Below are positions 35,505 to 46,576 of a DNA stretch of 64,000 nt, piece after piece. A program made the position numbers and the translations under genes. The notes under the pieces were generated by a model, which searched no databases, had not been told where the DNA came from, and worked only from the letters and a program-made list of their open reading frames with translations. Source of the stretch: Crocodylus rhombifer (Eukaryota; Chordata; Crocodylia; Crocodylidae); assembly GCA_038503035.1 (NCBI GenBank), contig JAVSML010021662.1:124001-188000 (forward strand), in the 5' to 3' direction. The first letter of the stretch is position 1; each line of letters starts with the position of its first letter.

Positions 35505-36250
35505 AATAATAGAAAATGAGGGACAGAAGAGACCTCAGGAGGTCGTCTAGTCCAAACCCCTGCTCAAAGCAGGATCATCCCCAACTTGATCATCCCAGCC
35601 AACTGTATCATTCCTAGAAGAGTCTAGCTCCATCCTTTTTGGCAGTACCTTCAGGTAGTTGAAGGTTGCTATTTAATACTCTCTCCGTCTTCTCTTCTCC
35701 AGACTAAATAAACCCAGTTCCCTCAGCCTCTCGTCATAAGCCATGTGCCGCATCTCCCTAATCATTTTCACTGCCCTACACTAGACTGTCTCCAATTTGT
35801 CCACATCCCTTCTATGGGTGTGGGGGGAATCGGATACAATACTCCAGGTTCGCTAATGCTGAATAATCATTTCCCTTGATCTGATGGCAACGCTTCTACT
35901 AATGCACTGCCTTCACAACAAAGGCACACTGTTGGCTCATATGCAGCTTATTGTCTACTGTAACCCTCAGCTCCTTTTCTGAAGAGCTGCTGCTTAGTCA
36001 GTCAGTCCCCAGTCTATAGCAGTGCATGGGATCATTCCATCCTAAGTGCATGACTTTGCACTTGTCCTTAATGAACCTCATGAGATTTCTTTTGGTCCGG
36101 TCCTTCAATTCATTGAGGTCTTTCTGAATCCTAGCCCGACACTCCAGTGTATCTAGTATTCCACCCAGCTTAGTGTCATCCACAAACTTGCTGTGAGTGC
36201 ACTCCATCCCATCTTCCAGATCACTGATGAAGATATTGTTGATAAAGATA
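35505..36250 (-). mobile_element. CR1: CR1 LINE copy 3, old, 3' part
   Basis: The antisense 3' end (AATAATAGAAAATGAGGG, AGAAGAGACCTCAGGAGG, CTAGTCCAAACCCC) is followed by decayed RT coding sequence in reverse. The one surviving frame (36207-35998) reads KFVDDTKLGG (a degenerate FADD motif) and DKCKVMHLGWNDP. Several internal deletions are evident from the compressed spacing. It ends near 36250 at the position corresponding to the RT palm, and is more diverged than copies 1 and 2. Confidence 0.85.
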
Positions 36251-36368
36251 GGCTGTATGACGAATACGAGGCTGAGCCAGAAACACTGTAACTACAGGAC
36301 TGTCTATATAAGCAGATTTTATTAAGGTTGGAGTTTTGTAGCCCTCAAGGTCCAAAAATTATGTGAGG

Positions 36369-36450
36369 AGCAAGGATTCTTTTGGTAATATCTTTTATTG
36401 GACGAACTGTATAGTTGTCAGAGATGCCAGAGATTCGAGCGCAAAGCTTA
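36369..36450 (-). repeat. Penelope-like repeat fragment, minus strand
   Basis: TTGGTAATATCTTTTATTGG followed by ACGAACTGTATAGTTG and TTCGAGCGCAAAGCTTAC is the reverse complement of the same tail type seen at 49588 (GTCTAATAAAAGATATCA) and, more distantly, 30967. Confidence 0.5.
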
Positions 36451-36918
36451 CTCTTTAAATGAAGTCACTGCTTTGATACAACGTGTCCAAAAGAATAGCC
36501 AGTTTTTTCTCCATCCATAACAGTTACCTTCCACACAGTGGGTTGGGGTTTCCCTGACCATGTGTACTGAGCATTCTTTGTGGGCATCCCATGATCCTTT
36601 GTGCTGCTACTGATCGTTGGCTTTGAGCCATGGGAATAACACAACATAGCAGGATATGGGTTGGGAGGTTGCTGGAAGTTTGCATTCTATAGCTGGAGCA
36701 AGGAGAGGGGGTGAAATTAAAAAAAAAAAATCTTCTCTCCCTCAACTTCTCCTTCCCTATCCCCATGGGCAGCATCTTTTCAGATAGTAGGTGCCATTTT
36801 CAAACTACAGAAAGGTAATTAGGGAAAAAAACCACATTCACAAATTTAAGAATAACTAGCTAGGCTAAAGTACTGCAGAAAAAGGCCCAGGGGTTGTCAT
36901 GGAAACCAAGGTGGACAG

Positions 36919-37522
36919 TGTGCAGGGTGCGAGCCAGGTTGTGGCTATTGCCCCGGTGCGTTCTATCCCCTGATGTTAGGTTGCGAGAGGGAGAGTTAGA
37001 CTCATAACGGTTCCAGTACATTTTTATTTGATCTCTTACTTACGCACCACCGGTGTGGATGTGGCTGTGCAGGCGGTTACACTTGGATCTGTCCCGGTCC
37101 GGGTGAGGGACAAACGAACAAAAAAACAAAACGATGGATCCGAGAACGAAAACGATGATGAACGAACGGATACGAATGAGTGCACAAACGATTGCCTATG
37201 GTTCCCGAGTCAGGAGAAGCCGTGGGAAGCTGGCCAGGCCTACCCACTGAGCAGTGGATGCTCTGGCTTCTTCCCTCAGCAGAAACTCAACCCTAGCTTT
37301 TATAGGCCAGATGACAAGCCCAATTTCAAGCCCCGATTGGTCACATTTTCCCGCTAAAATGTTTGCGGGGTTTTTCCACAGGGGACGGGGTTTCCCCAGC
37401 ACACGGCCAGGGCCATGCAGCAAGCCAAATAGGGGCTTTCCAGATTGTGAGGAGAGTGCTGACGGCATCTGGTGCTGGGCAAAGCTGGCAGATTCCAGCT
37501 GGAGCGTGACAGATAAGAATCA
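36919..37522 (-). repeat. Candidate solo LTR of an endogenous retrovirus-like element
   Basis: The block starts TGTG and ends ATCA, with ACAG on both sides (36915-36918 and 37523-37526) as a possible 4-bp target duplication. On the minus strand it has, in promoter order, a CCAAT box (about 37336), TATAAAAG (37297-37304) and AATAAA (37023-37028), which is the layout of U3, R and U5. It is richer in CpG than its surroundings. No gag, pol or env-like sequence flanks it, so it is interpreted as a solo LTR left after recombination. Overlapping reading frames of 66-109 codons are not considered genes. Confidence 0.55.
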
Positions 37523-37716
37523 ACAGTGTAACGTTGTTCAAAAAAAGTGGGTATCAGTAGCCAGTGGGCATGGGAGTTAGGGGTACAGAACTTCCTATAC
37601 TTCAGTGCTGGAGGCTGCAAGTGAGAAAGGAACAGTGGAGAAAAAACCCTGGTTATAACTAAGTTATATCTAGGTCACTTTGCCCTTCCCCATCCACTCT
37701 CTGCCCCTATGTGATG

Positions 37717-37781
37717 CTGCATTACTGGGTCAGATAGACCTATGGTCTGACCCAAGAAATGTTAATTCTTATGTTCTTATG
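37717..37781 (+). repeat. CR1-clade-like 3' tail (TTCTTATG octamers)
   Basis: ACTGGGTCAGATAGACCTAT, GGTCTGACCCA and two tandem TTCTTATG octamers (37766-37781). Octamer 3' tails are typical of the CR1 clade. Confidence 0.55.
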
Positions 37782-37794
37782 CTCTTAGTGACAG

Positions 37795-37905
37795 GGAGTG
37801 CTTCATCCAAGCCATGGGAAGTGACTCTTCCACTCTGTTCAGCCCTGGTGAGGCCTCGTGTGTCTATTTTGAACCCTGTACTTCAAGAACATTGGCTAAG
37901 CACCA
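37795..37905 (+). repeat. CR1-like LINE fragment, RT C-terminal
   Basis: The plus strand reads approximately LCSALVRPRVSILNPVLQ, matching the LYAALVRPQLEY region of CR1 ORF2. Only about 100 bases survive. Confidence 0.5.
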
Positions 37906-40900
37906 GCGTTTAAACAGAGGCAGGACATACCCAGTTTCCATGGTGCTGGAGCAGTAGAAGCCAAAGAACTTAAACCAAGCAACAAGTTGGCAGAGGTCAC
38001 AAGCAGTGGAGTTTGGCAAAGTGGGTTGGTGAATTACCAGATTTCAGAACAGAGAGAAAGTCCACGAATATTGCTCTGAAATGTATTTGCTATAAAGCAA
38101 ATAGGTTGTTGCCCCTGGACCAAAGGGAAGTAGAATTTCCATGTTTATTCCTGATTTATTCTGGGGCACGTTGCTACTTGATGTGGAGGTGGATCCTATT
38201 GGGTTGCAGGGCCTACTTAGGTTTCAATCACTGGTGTAGATAAAACAAAACACTGAATTATAAAGTTTAAAAGGTTTCCTGAAGACAGGATAACTGTTTC
38301 CTGTCCAGCTCTCAAACCTAATAGTCTTGACTGGCTAAACCTTGACTTTTTTCCCAGGGCTTTTATTACTTCTGCTTGTGGACTAAGTCAGATTGAGCAC
38401 TGTGGAAGCCAACTTTTTGTTTCCTTTTGACCTTCAGTATATGTGGTTTGCTTTGCTTCAACTTTTTGGCCCTGTTCTTATTTCAGTGTAAAAATGCCCA
38501 TCTCTAGCATTAACTTCTCAAAATAAATGTTGTGATATTTATGTCAGTCTTGTGCACTTATCTGCAAAATGACTTTATTTGCCCTAGAGCATAGATTCCT
38601 GCCTAATCCTGGTTTATTATGATTTGTTTGTTTTATCTCCTTCACGAAGATTTATACTCTGAAACTCCTTCAGTGACACTAACAAAGATTTGATAACCCA
38701 GGTGATAAACCAGTTTTACCTCTAAGTTTCATATAAAACTTCATTACAAATGAAATTAATCATTGTAGATTTTAATGCAAAGAGAAGACACTGGTGGCTG
38801 CTTGATAGACTGTGCTCAAAAAGCTGGGCAAGCTTTATATCACTCTGGTTTATATGATAATAAAAAATTATGGCAGAAGACCAAGGTCATATTGTTACAT
38901 GTAAGCAATAGTAAGGTTTTCTGGTAATATGTTCCCTCTCCTTTGCGTGCCTACCTCTGCTTTATTACTCATGGCTGTTGCTATTTTACCACTTCATGTG
39001 TTGTGTACTCTGTGAGAGACTTCATTTTACATATATGAACAATCAAGAAGAAACAGTGAAATACGGTTAAATTGCTGCATGGCAGCTTCCTGTTAACTTG
39101 GTCAAAACCGCTTCTCAAAGCCTATGTAAGTTTAGGGATTTCAGAAGCATGAAACCTGTATGGGGTACATTTCCATGATGATATGCTTACTTCTACATAT
39201 TATCATTTTTATTCTTATCTACCTGTCTTACCTATTCAATCCTGAGAAATCTCTGAAGACTCCAGAAATAAAGTAGAGAGTGCTTTGTGATATTCTTTTG
39301 GGAGAAGAGAATGGCACAGTTTATATTCCAAAATATTCTGCCTATTGGAAAGAGTAATGACACTGAAAAGCTGTTCTGCACTGGTACTGGAAATGAACAT
39401 ACCACTAATCTTTAAGGCTCAGAGTATGAGAAAATGGTTGAGTAAAATATTTCAAGATAGCATCTATTGATGTATGAAAGGCAATAATATAGAATTCTCT
39501 TGAATTTGCTCCAAAACTATTCTGCCGCTGTGTAGATTAATCAAGGCAAAACAGAATTAGAAATATTCATGTTCTTATATGCCCATTAAGGACTCAAGCA
39601 AAGAAAGTCACTTACATCTTCAGAAGTCCTGCCCATGTAGTTAATGCCACAGTCTTGGCAAAGGAACATTATACAGCTGAGACCTGACCCATAGTTTTCT
39701 GGCTCAGTAAGTAGTAGCTATTGAACCATAAACATAAACAGATGTTTGCACATGTGTGTGACTCATTCACAGTCAATCATGCTGTTTAAAAATGTTGTCT
39801 ATTAAAACAGAGGGGACAAGATGAAACTATTGTAGGATGTGAATTATCCCCAAAGAAGGCATCAGAACACATCATTCTAAGGACTTGGGGTACCACATTT
39901 TATCTTGCTGAATTAAGAACATGTAAATACAGTGGTACAGTGGTACGTGACCTTTTGGGGGTCATATTCCCCATTTTAGGTTTACCCTTATGATTCCACA
40001 TAGTGAAAATAACGACTATAATGTTATTACAATCACGTTTGTAAGTTCTGCAACTGACAGAGAGATTTAATAGCAGTTAATTTTGGGGGTTTTTTCCCTC
40101 TACTTAACTTTCCTTTTGCCTTTTTTGTGCTTTCTCAGTCTTTCCTCTTTATATACCCTCTAAAATTCCCCATACGACCCAAGGGGGCATGCAGATCCTA
40201 GTTTAAGAAACACTCTGTTAATACAGTCCACTTACTGATGGAACTTGACTCCTAAATTGCAGTTAATACATGAAACATTAAAAAAAATTCCTGATTATTT
40301 GGGTCATACCTTCAACACATGTAAAACGGCAAATTTAGATGAACCAGGCCAGTTTCAATAGTTAATGGTCCTGTCCATTCAATGAAAAATAATTATGGTG
40401 CTACTTTGTAATTAAAGAGAAGCAAGGCTGTGGTAGTTTATTCCTGTGTGGGGAACTTAATGTTTTTTATTTTACTTCCTATGATAAGATAAAAGCAGAT
40501 TTGTGGTCTTTAGTCTCCAAAATAGACCTGTCAGCGAGGAATATATGCTAACAGGGGCAGCATTAAAGCAAGTATATACAGCAGCTTAGTGGAGAAATTT
40601 GATATGGGCATGAGTGACTGCATTTTTTCCACACTTGAGAAGAGATGACATATTTAAGCCCTTTATGTGATAAAGTAGAGAGAACTACCATTTTTATGGA
40701 TTTATGCAAAAGTAATAAAAATGCATGGCATCACATAAAGTCCCAGGGTCAAACTTACAGTCACTACTTGAGCAAAATTTCTGTGGACTTCAGTATGTTT
40801 GGTTAACTATAGACAGCAAGATGTGACTGACAGCAAGCTTTCCGTCTTTCTGTTTTGCCTGCTTCTGCTGTTTTTCTGTACATTACTGTCTTTTTTTTTT

Positions 40901-41190
40901 AGACAGTAAAAGAAAACAAATAATGGCACAAATATTGATTTTTGTCTCCACAAGAAGAACCTATGATCTACTTGGAGCCAAGCCCACTGGACACACCTCC
41001 TCCCACCCTCCTCAGCTACAGGTCATGAAAGCATCATTATATGTTCACGCTGAACTGGGTATCTGGGTCAGGTCCAAAGCTGGCATAAAGCTATGTCCAT
41101 TGAACAGCCAAAAAAGGACATGGACCCTTGACGCTCTTTTAGCCCCATGTTCACAAACTTCAGTGGTAACATACAATCTAGATGAACATA
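37906..41190. other. Long stretch without a gene
   Basis: AT-rich non-coding DNA. The only local structure I noticed is a short direct repeat, AGTGGTAC twice, near 39933-39945. No repeat family recognised over 3.2 kb, which is unusual for this window and could represent old unique sequence. Confidence 0.45.
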
Positions 41191-41191
41191 C

Positions 41192-41870
41192 AGGGTATGT
41201 CTACACGTTCATTAATGTACCATAATCACGGCGTATTAAGTTTAGTACCTGTAATAACAGGTGCTAACTTAATGTGCCGTAATTGGCGCTACCACACATT
41301 AGCGCAAACAAATGCTTTTTGTGCGATGCGTAATGCTCATTGGGCTAATATACCATGCATTAGCGCATTGTTACGGTTTCTGTGAGCCATGCTAATGCAC
41401 AGTAGAATTAGGCCAATAGCCATCCATGTTAAAAAGCTGGGCCAGGCCAAGATGGCAAATTTGAAAAGCAACAGGAACTGGTTCACAGGGACTAACTCTT
41501 GTGACAGCCTTCATCTGTTTTGGTTCGTGATCCAGGAACATCTTTCCTTTGAGTTTGGGCACTTTGACCTACAGCAGAATATGGACAGTTTGTGCTACAC
41601 AGGGCCAATAAGGGGCCAATCTGCACAGTGGAAGATGGCTAGCTTGTCCTAAAAGTGTGACAGTGTGAAAGATATTTGTGGAAGAGAGCTTCAGACTCTG
41701 GATGGTACTACAGTGATAGTTTTGACTGATGAATGCTTCCATGCCTAGTCCCTTGTGGGGTTATGCACTTAAGCACTTACACCTTTTGTTTTTAACATTT
41801 TTCTAATAAAGGTCTAATAACATTTTTCTAATAAAAAGTCAAAAGTATACGTGTAAACGTTGGGTATAGT
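41192..41870. repeat. MITE-like element with GTCTACACGT ends
   Basis: GTCTACACGT (41199-41208) and its inverse ACGTGTAAAC (41849-41858) match at 9 of 10 near the ends. The left 200 bases repeat ATTAGCGCA/TGCGTAATG motifs on both strands and are CpG-bearing. A direct repeat AACATTTTTCTAATAAA occurs twice near the right end (about 41797 and 41819). No coding capacity. Confidence 0.4.
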
Positions 41871-41875
41871 AAGCC

Positions 41876-43429
41876 CACACTAAACACTAATTCTGCATTG
41901 GCTACATGTGCTCACTGAGTCCATTGGTGGGTAGAGTATTTATAATGAAGGACAGGATAGAGCTCATTAGCTTTTCCTTTACATTGACCTATAAATTCAT
42001 GCTTTAGTATTCATTTGAATAGATATGGTTGGTCAGCTTGCTCATGTTTTCCAGAGTCTTACTCATCTTCTAATTTCAGACTCTTCCTTGTTCCAAGTAG
42101 TACCAGTTACTTTCTCTATAGCAAAAATACCACAAGAAAAGGACCATATTTGTATATAAAATGCAGTCTGTTCCAGCCTGAATCTAGTAGTTCTAACCAT
42201 ATCTTCAGATGGATGACCAGTGAAGTAACACAACAAAGTACTCGTCATAATGCTATGAGTGTCAAGCCCTGCTGATGTCTGGTCTGGTTAATTTCAGACT
42301 TTAATAATAACAATGAAACATGATTGAACAGCTTGACATTTACAAAAAGGTGCTTGTTAAAAACAGTTCCTCCCAACTTAATTAACACTAAAACCCTTTA
42401 GGTGTTCCACCAAGTACATATTAAAACAGCTGTCCTTTTCCCTGAAATGGAAGTAAACCAGAAGTAAGCTTCAATAAAACCAATGGACTATGACTTCTTC
42501 CAAGCACAACTATAATGAAATGTTACTGCTGTAATATCTAGCTAAATAAAGACTGGTGAGCTGTGTAGGCCAGCTGCAGTAGCAGATGCAGATGGGATCA
42601 TGGGCTTTAAACAATGCTATCACTGAATAAACACAGACCAGAAGATCACAGTTCTATACCTCCCCAGTTTCCGTGAAATTAGGTTTTGTTATTCTAAATA
42701 TAAAAACTGATAATCTCAGTATAAAATGAATAGCAGTAATTGTTCCATAACTGGTATCATAAACTGCCGTTAGTCATTAGTCAGGAACATTTGGGATTAT
42801 GTGGTGTCCTGTGCTGAAAGTTACATTACATGTTTGAGGAGAGTTGATATTTTGGTTAGTGATAGAAGGTAGCCTCTTTTATATGGGCAAGATTCTATTC
42901 GTTTCTATCTGAATGCTCCTCTTCCTTTTATATATGAGAGTTGTTAACACATGATATGAATCCAGTGCGTCAAATATGGAATCCTTAATCAGGCAAAACT
43001 CCCACACAGGCACCTAAGAAATCAGGCCCATTTAATATGAATACTTTTTTATGTTTGTTAGACCCAGTAAGAAATGGAATTCCCATTCTATAAGAGACTG
43101 AGATTTCCAAATATATTTTCATTCAAAATCAGAAGAAAATTCAAAGTCTTTCAATATTTTTCTCCAAAATGAAATATTTTGATACGATCAAAGTCTTTTG
43201 GCTGTTATGTATGGCAGTGTGATGTTAACAGATTTTGACATCATATTTTTCACCAATTTCAAACTCCCAGTGATGTGGGAGCTGTCAGGGAAATTATTTG
43301 ATTCCTTCGGAGTATTTTCTCCCTGAAATTCCACCCTGTTCTTAGACTGGCTGTACCAGGGTAGGGTCTTAGGGGTGGCCGTGAACTCCCCTAGTGCCAC
43401 TTACCATGCCAAAGTGATATTAAAAGCAC
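41876..43429. other. No recognisable gene
   Basis: Non-coding AT-rich DNA; nothing recognised. Confidence 0.45.
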
Positions 43430-44340
43430 CCTCACAATCTCACCCGCCACGTCTTCGATGTTGATAATGTTTAAGGGAGGCTGCCCTTAGTCCCCTCTGA
43501 CACGGTGCCCTGATGTCTCCCAGTCTGTGTTCTGTCTTGGGTGACTTGGTGCACCCCAGCCTTATGGGCTATGCGTGGCTCCAACCACCCCTGTACAATG
43601 CCCCAAGTCTCGCAGATATACTGGACGTTATTCGGTCAATTTCCCTTTCCGCGCCCCCACAGACGCTCTCGGGGCTTGTCCCACAGCCTGCACCCCCATG
43701 AACGCTCTCGGGGCTTCTTTCACAATTGCCCATACTGGGGCTTCTCGCTATTGCCTGCACTGGGGCTGGGGTCAACGCACCCCTGAATGTTGTGCCTTCT
43801 CTGGTACCGGGCTCCCCACACTACCGTGGAGCCCCTATGAGGCCTCCTCCAACCTCTAATAGCTTCACCCGGTCCTCCGGTCTTATAAAACTACAAACAG
43901 AAACAATACTACCAGCCAATCGGCTCTAACGCATACCTAAGCCTCCTGGCTATAACATAAAGCTAAACCATACGGTCAGAGCAACATTCAGTCCCTACTG
44001 GGAAATACTCCAACCCATAGCAGCAACCAGGGGATGCTCATGCAGTCTGGCTTCTCCTCTCTCTGCACTGGCCGAGCTCCCCCTTCCCTGGCTGCCAGAG
44101 GGGAACTGCCCTCCTGGGCTCAGTCCTGGGCTTAAGAAGGGCCAAGCCCTGCCCCTTCCTGTCAGCTGGTTTTCATTCATTGTCCTAGCAACCAGCACCT
44201 GTGCTGCCCTGGTGACTGGCAGCGGAGCCTCCCCCTTCTCGCCACTAGGGGTGTCTCCCGAGCCGTTTCCACTTTCAGGCGCAGGGCACCTAAGTGCTCT
44301 GCGACTCTGGCTATGAATGGGCAAACCCTTGTAACTGTTG
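43430..44340. repeat. CpG-rich, LTR-like block with short tandem repeats
   Basis: This block contrasts with its AT-rich flanks. ACGCTCTCGGGGCTT occurs at 43663-43677 and 43702-43716 (39-base period), followed by weaker copies (ACTGGGGCTT, ACTGGGGCTG). A TATAAAA lies near 43884 on the plus strand with CCAAT near 43914. Composition and tandem enhancer-like units resemble an LTR, but I could not define TG/CA ends or a duplication. The reading frames here are by-products of the GC-rich repeats. Confidence 0.3.
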
Positions 44341-44706
44341 AAACAGGGCTTATGGTGGACAAGGATGTCTCTGTGCTGATCCAGTCATAAGATCCAAATG
44401 TAGTAGTTATAGACCAGATCATGATATTCTTGCTCATGTTGTATAACAGCAAGTTACCAAGCTAGTCCTATGGAAATAAAGACTTCTTTACTCCCATGGA
44501 ACCATGAAAATAGCACAATGTGGAGGCCCCATGTGACAGGGACAGTATTTGGCATGCAACTGGGCATACAAAATTCCAATACTGTAAGCAGCTAAATCAA
44601 CACAAATTCACCCTGTCAACTAAACTTTTTTATTGTAATTGCACAGAATGGCCTTTTCAATATGAAGATGATGATGTTGATAATGATGATAATGAAATGA
44701 GAGTCA

Positions 44707-45062
44707 CTACACATATATTAAAAGCATGAGGACCAGAAAGCCAGCAACAGGTAGAATGGCCAATGTCAGTAAGACCTTGGGTGCTTGAAGGAGGGCCATA
44801 AGGGCATTCACAGATGATGTGGTTGGCCATCTAAGCTCAAGCACACCACAGTGGCAGCCAGCACCATTGGAGAAGTCCCAGGAGTGCATGCTTGTCTTAA
44901 ACCATCCAATGCCCATTCTGAGATGGTTAAGAGCAGTCCAGGCCCTGCAGAGCAGCTGCCATCGTGAAGGGCGGAAGCTGGTGTTGGGAATGAAGTTCTT
45001 CAGTTGCAGTTTTTGTGCAGCATATTTCCTGCTCCCATGATGGGAGGTCCAAGACATAGGTG
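44707..45062 (-). pseudogene. Non-LTR retrotransposon C-terminal fragment
   Basis: The minus strand reads WTALNHLRMGIGWFKTSMHSWDF followed by CHCG and, after a one-base shift, ANHIICECP and GLTDIG. The pattern of a LNRLRTG-type helix, C-x-C-G and then H-I-x-x-C-P is the zinc-binding C-terminal signature of several LINE polyproteins. An open 155-residue frame (45171-44707) covers it, but its N-terminal third is not recognisably LINE-derived and its tail is out of frame, so I treat it as a dead fragment. Clade not assigned. Confidence 0.5.
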
Positions 45063-45207
45063 ACATGCCATCTGCAAAGTCAGTGAGTTTATTGGCCTGA
45101 ATGGAGAACAAGCTCCAAGACTTCAGGCGGTAGTTAGTTTTCTGGCTTGTGGCTTCTAGGCTGGAATGCAAAGAACGATTTGGATCTTGGGCTTTGAGGA
45201 AAACGTG

Positions 45208-45305
45208 TTCTGTTCGCTACCAAGCTAAACTATGCTGCTTACAGACAACTGAATAATTTGGATCGATTCCACCTCGGGCTTTCAGAATGTCTATACCTAG
45301 CCTGA
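45208..45305 (+). repeat. Dispersed repeat, copy 2
   Basis: Second copy of the unnamed unit at 34322-34430: CTGTTCGCTACCAA, CTTACAGA, TTCCACCTCGGGCTTT, AATGTCTATACCTAGCC. Confidence 0.6.
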
Positions 45306-45359
45306 GCATAGGAGAAATGCTTTCTCAGGCTTTCTCTCTCCGCTTTTCATATCTCACAT

Positions 45360-45485
45360 CTTCCTCTTGTTTGTTTAAACTAAAAGGTCTTTATCTCTGG
45401 TCATAACACCCTAGTCTGTTGTTGAGGGGATGACAGAGATGTTACAAAGAATTAAGACTTCTTAATTTAAACAAACAGGAGGAAG
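45360..45485. repeat. Snapback hairpin with 32-bp arms
   Basis: The left arm 45360-45391 (CTTCCTCTTGTTTGTTTAAA...) and the right arm 45454-45485 are near-perfect reverse complements. Pairing continues inward through ATCTCTGGTCAT and ATGACAGAGAT, leaving a short loop. It has the shape of a foldback MITE or a long hairpin transcript precursor. Confidence 0.65.
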
Positions 45486-46340
45486 CAATGAGACACATAA
45501 ACCAGCCTGTAGTTTCACCTGAATCTCCTGCAGTAATCAATTTGGGGATAGACACCAGGGAAGGATACCTGAAGGGTAAATAGATTTTGTTACCCTTTGG
45601 GCCAAACATGATAGTTTATCTTTTAAGAACAAACTCTAGGGAACATTTCATTAGTTCCCTGGCATCCTATTACAGTGTTCTTAGCAGGGCTTCAGTGTTT
45701 ACTATTGCTTAAAACGCATCACCAAATAATTAACACCACTTAAATTAACATGATGGATTTGTAATGAATTTATTTAGCAAAGTAATTCATGCATAGATCC
45801 TTACCAGATATCGGTTACCAAGGACGAGGGCAACATCCATCACCCAGAAAGGACAGAGCTGTTGGTAGTTTAGAGGGAAATCTTTCTACTAAGGCAATTG
45901 TTGTTGTGATATGAGGAGAATTTAAATATGCAAAGTGATGTAGAATATTCAATACATTTCCTATATTCCTGTTTCTCCTTCATAAGCCTACTTTGCCTCC
46001 TCAGTCATACAGGGAAATTAAAAGCTTCAAAGAGAACACATCATTATTACAGGAATGAGTATGTCCTCACAAATTCTTCATTGCTACCTGAATAACCTAC
46101 CTTCAGAAATAACAAATGCCTCCAGAATGATGATACCTTATTGTCCTCAGCCTAGTGCCTTAACTACAGTCCATTCTTTCTCTCTGGGAAACCAAATTAG
46201 CTTGTTAAAATCAATGACTACTTGGAAAGTGAGTCCCAGCCCAAATTCAGAAAGGTTGCAGAATCTAACCCTAAAACTATCTTGCTCACTATGGAATGGA
46301 TTATAAGCCCATTTACTTCAGCTGGAGTATCAAAAAGTAC
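45486..46340. other. No recognisable gene
   Basis: Non-coding; nothing recognised. Confidence 0.4.
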
Positions 46341-46341
46341 T

Positions 46342-46576
46342 CTCTGGGCATGTCTACACAAGATACTATGTCATCATAGCAATGAGCTACACTGACGTAG
46401 CGTCCGCGGGCACTAACCATGACATTGCTACCATTGTGCAGTAGCTCATTGCTACTGAGCAGCAGAATCAAAAACGACCCGTGCACCACTGGGACTGAGC
46501 AGTACCGGTGGGGACTGCGCAGTACTGGCTGCAGTACCAACAGCACAGTCAGGGGCACATGTCGACGTGCACTCTG
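46342..46576. repeat. Short MITE with GCATGTCTACAC ends
   Basis: GCATGTCTACAC (46348-46359) and the inverse of GCACGTCGACAT (46559-46570) match at 9 of 12. A perfect 13-bp internal inverted repeat (AGCAATGAGCTAC at 46378-46390, complement at 46441-46453) and three GCAGTAC strings lie inside. The ends resemble those of the 41192 element. Confidence 0.45.

Noticed and set aside
37028..37620. Frames of 66-109 codons in the candidate LTR
   Set aside because: Located within LTR regulatory sequence; no retroviral protein motif.
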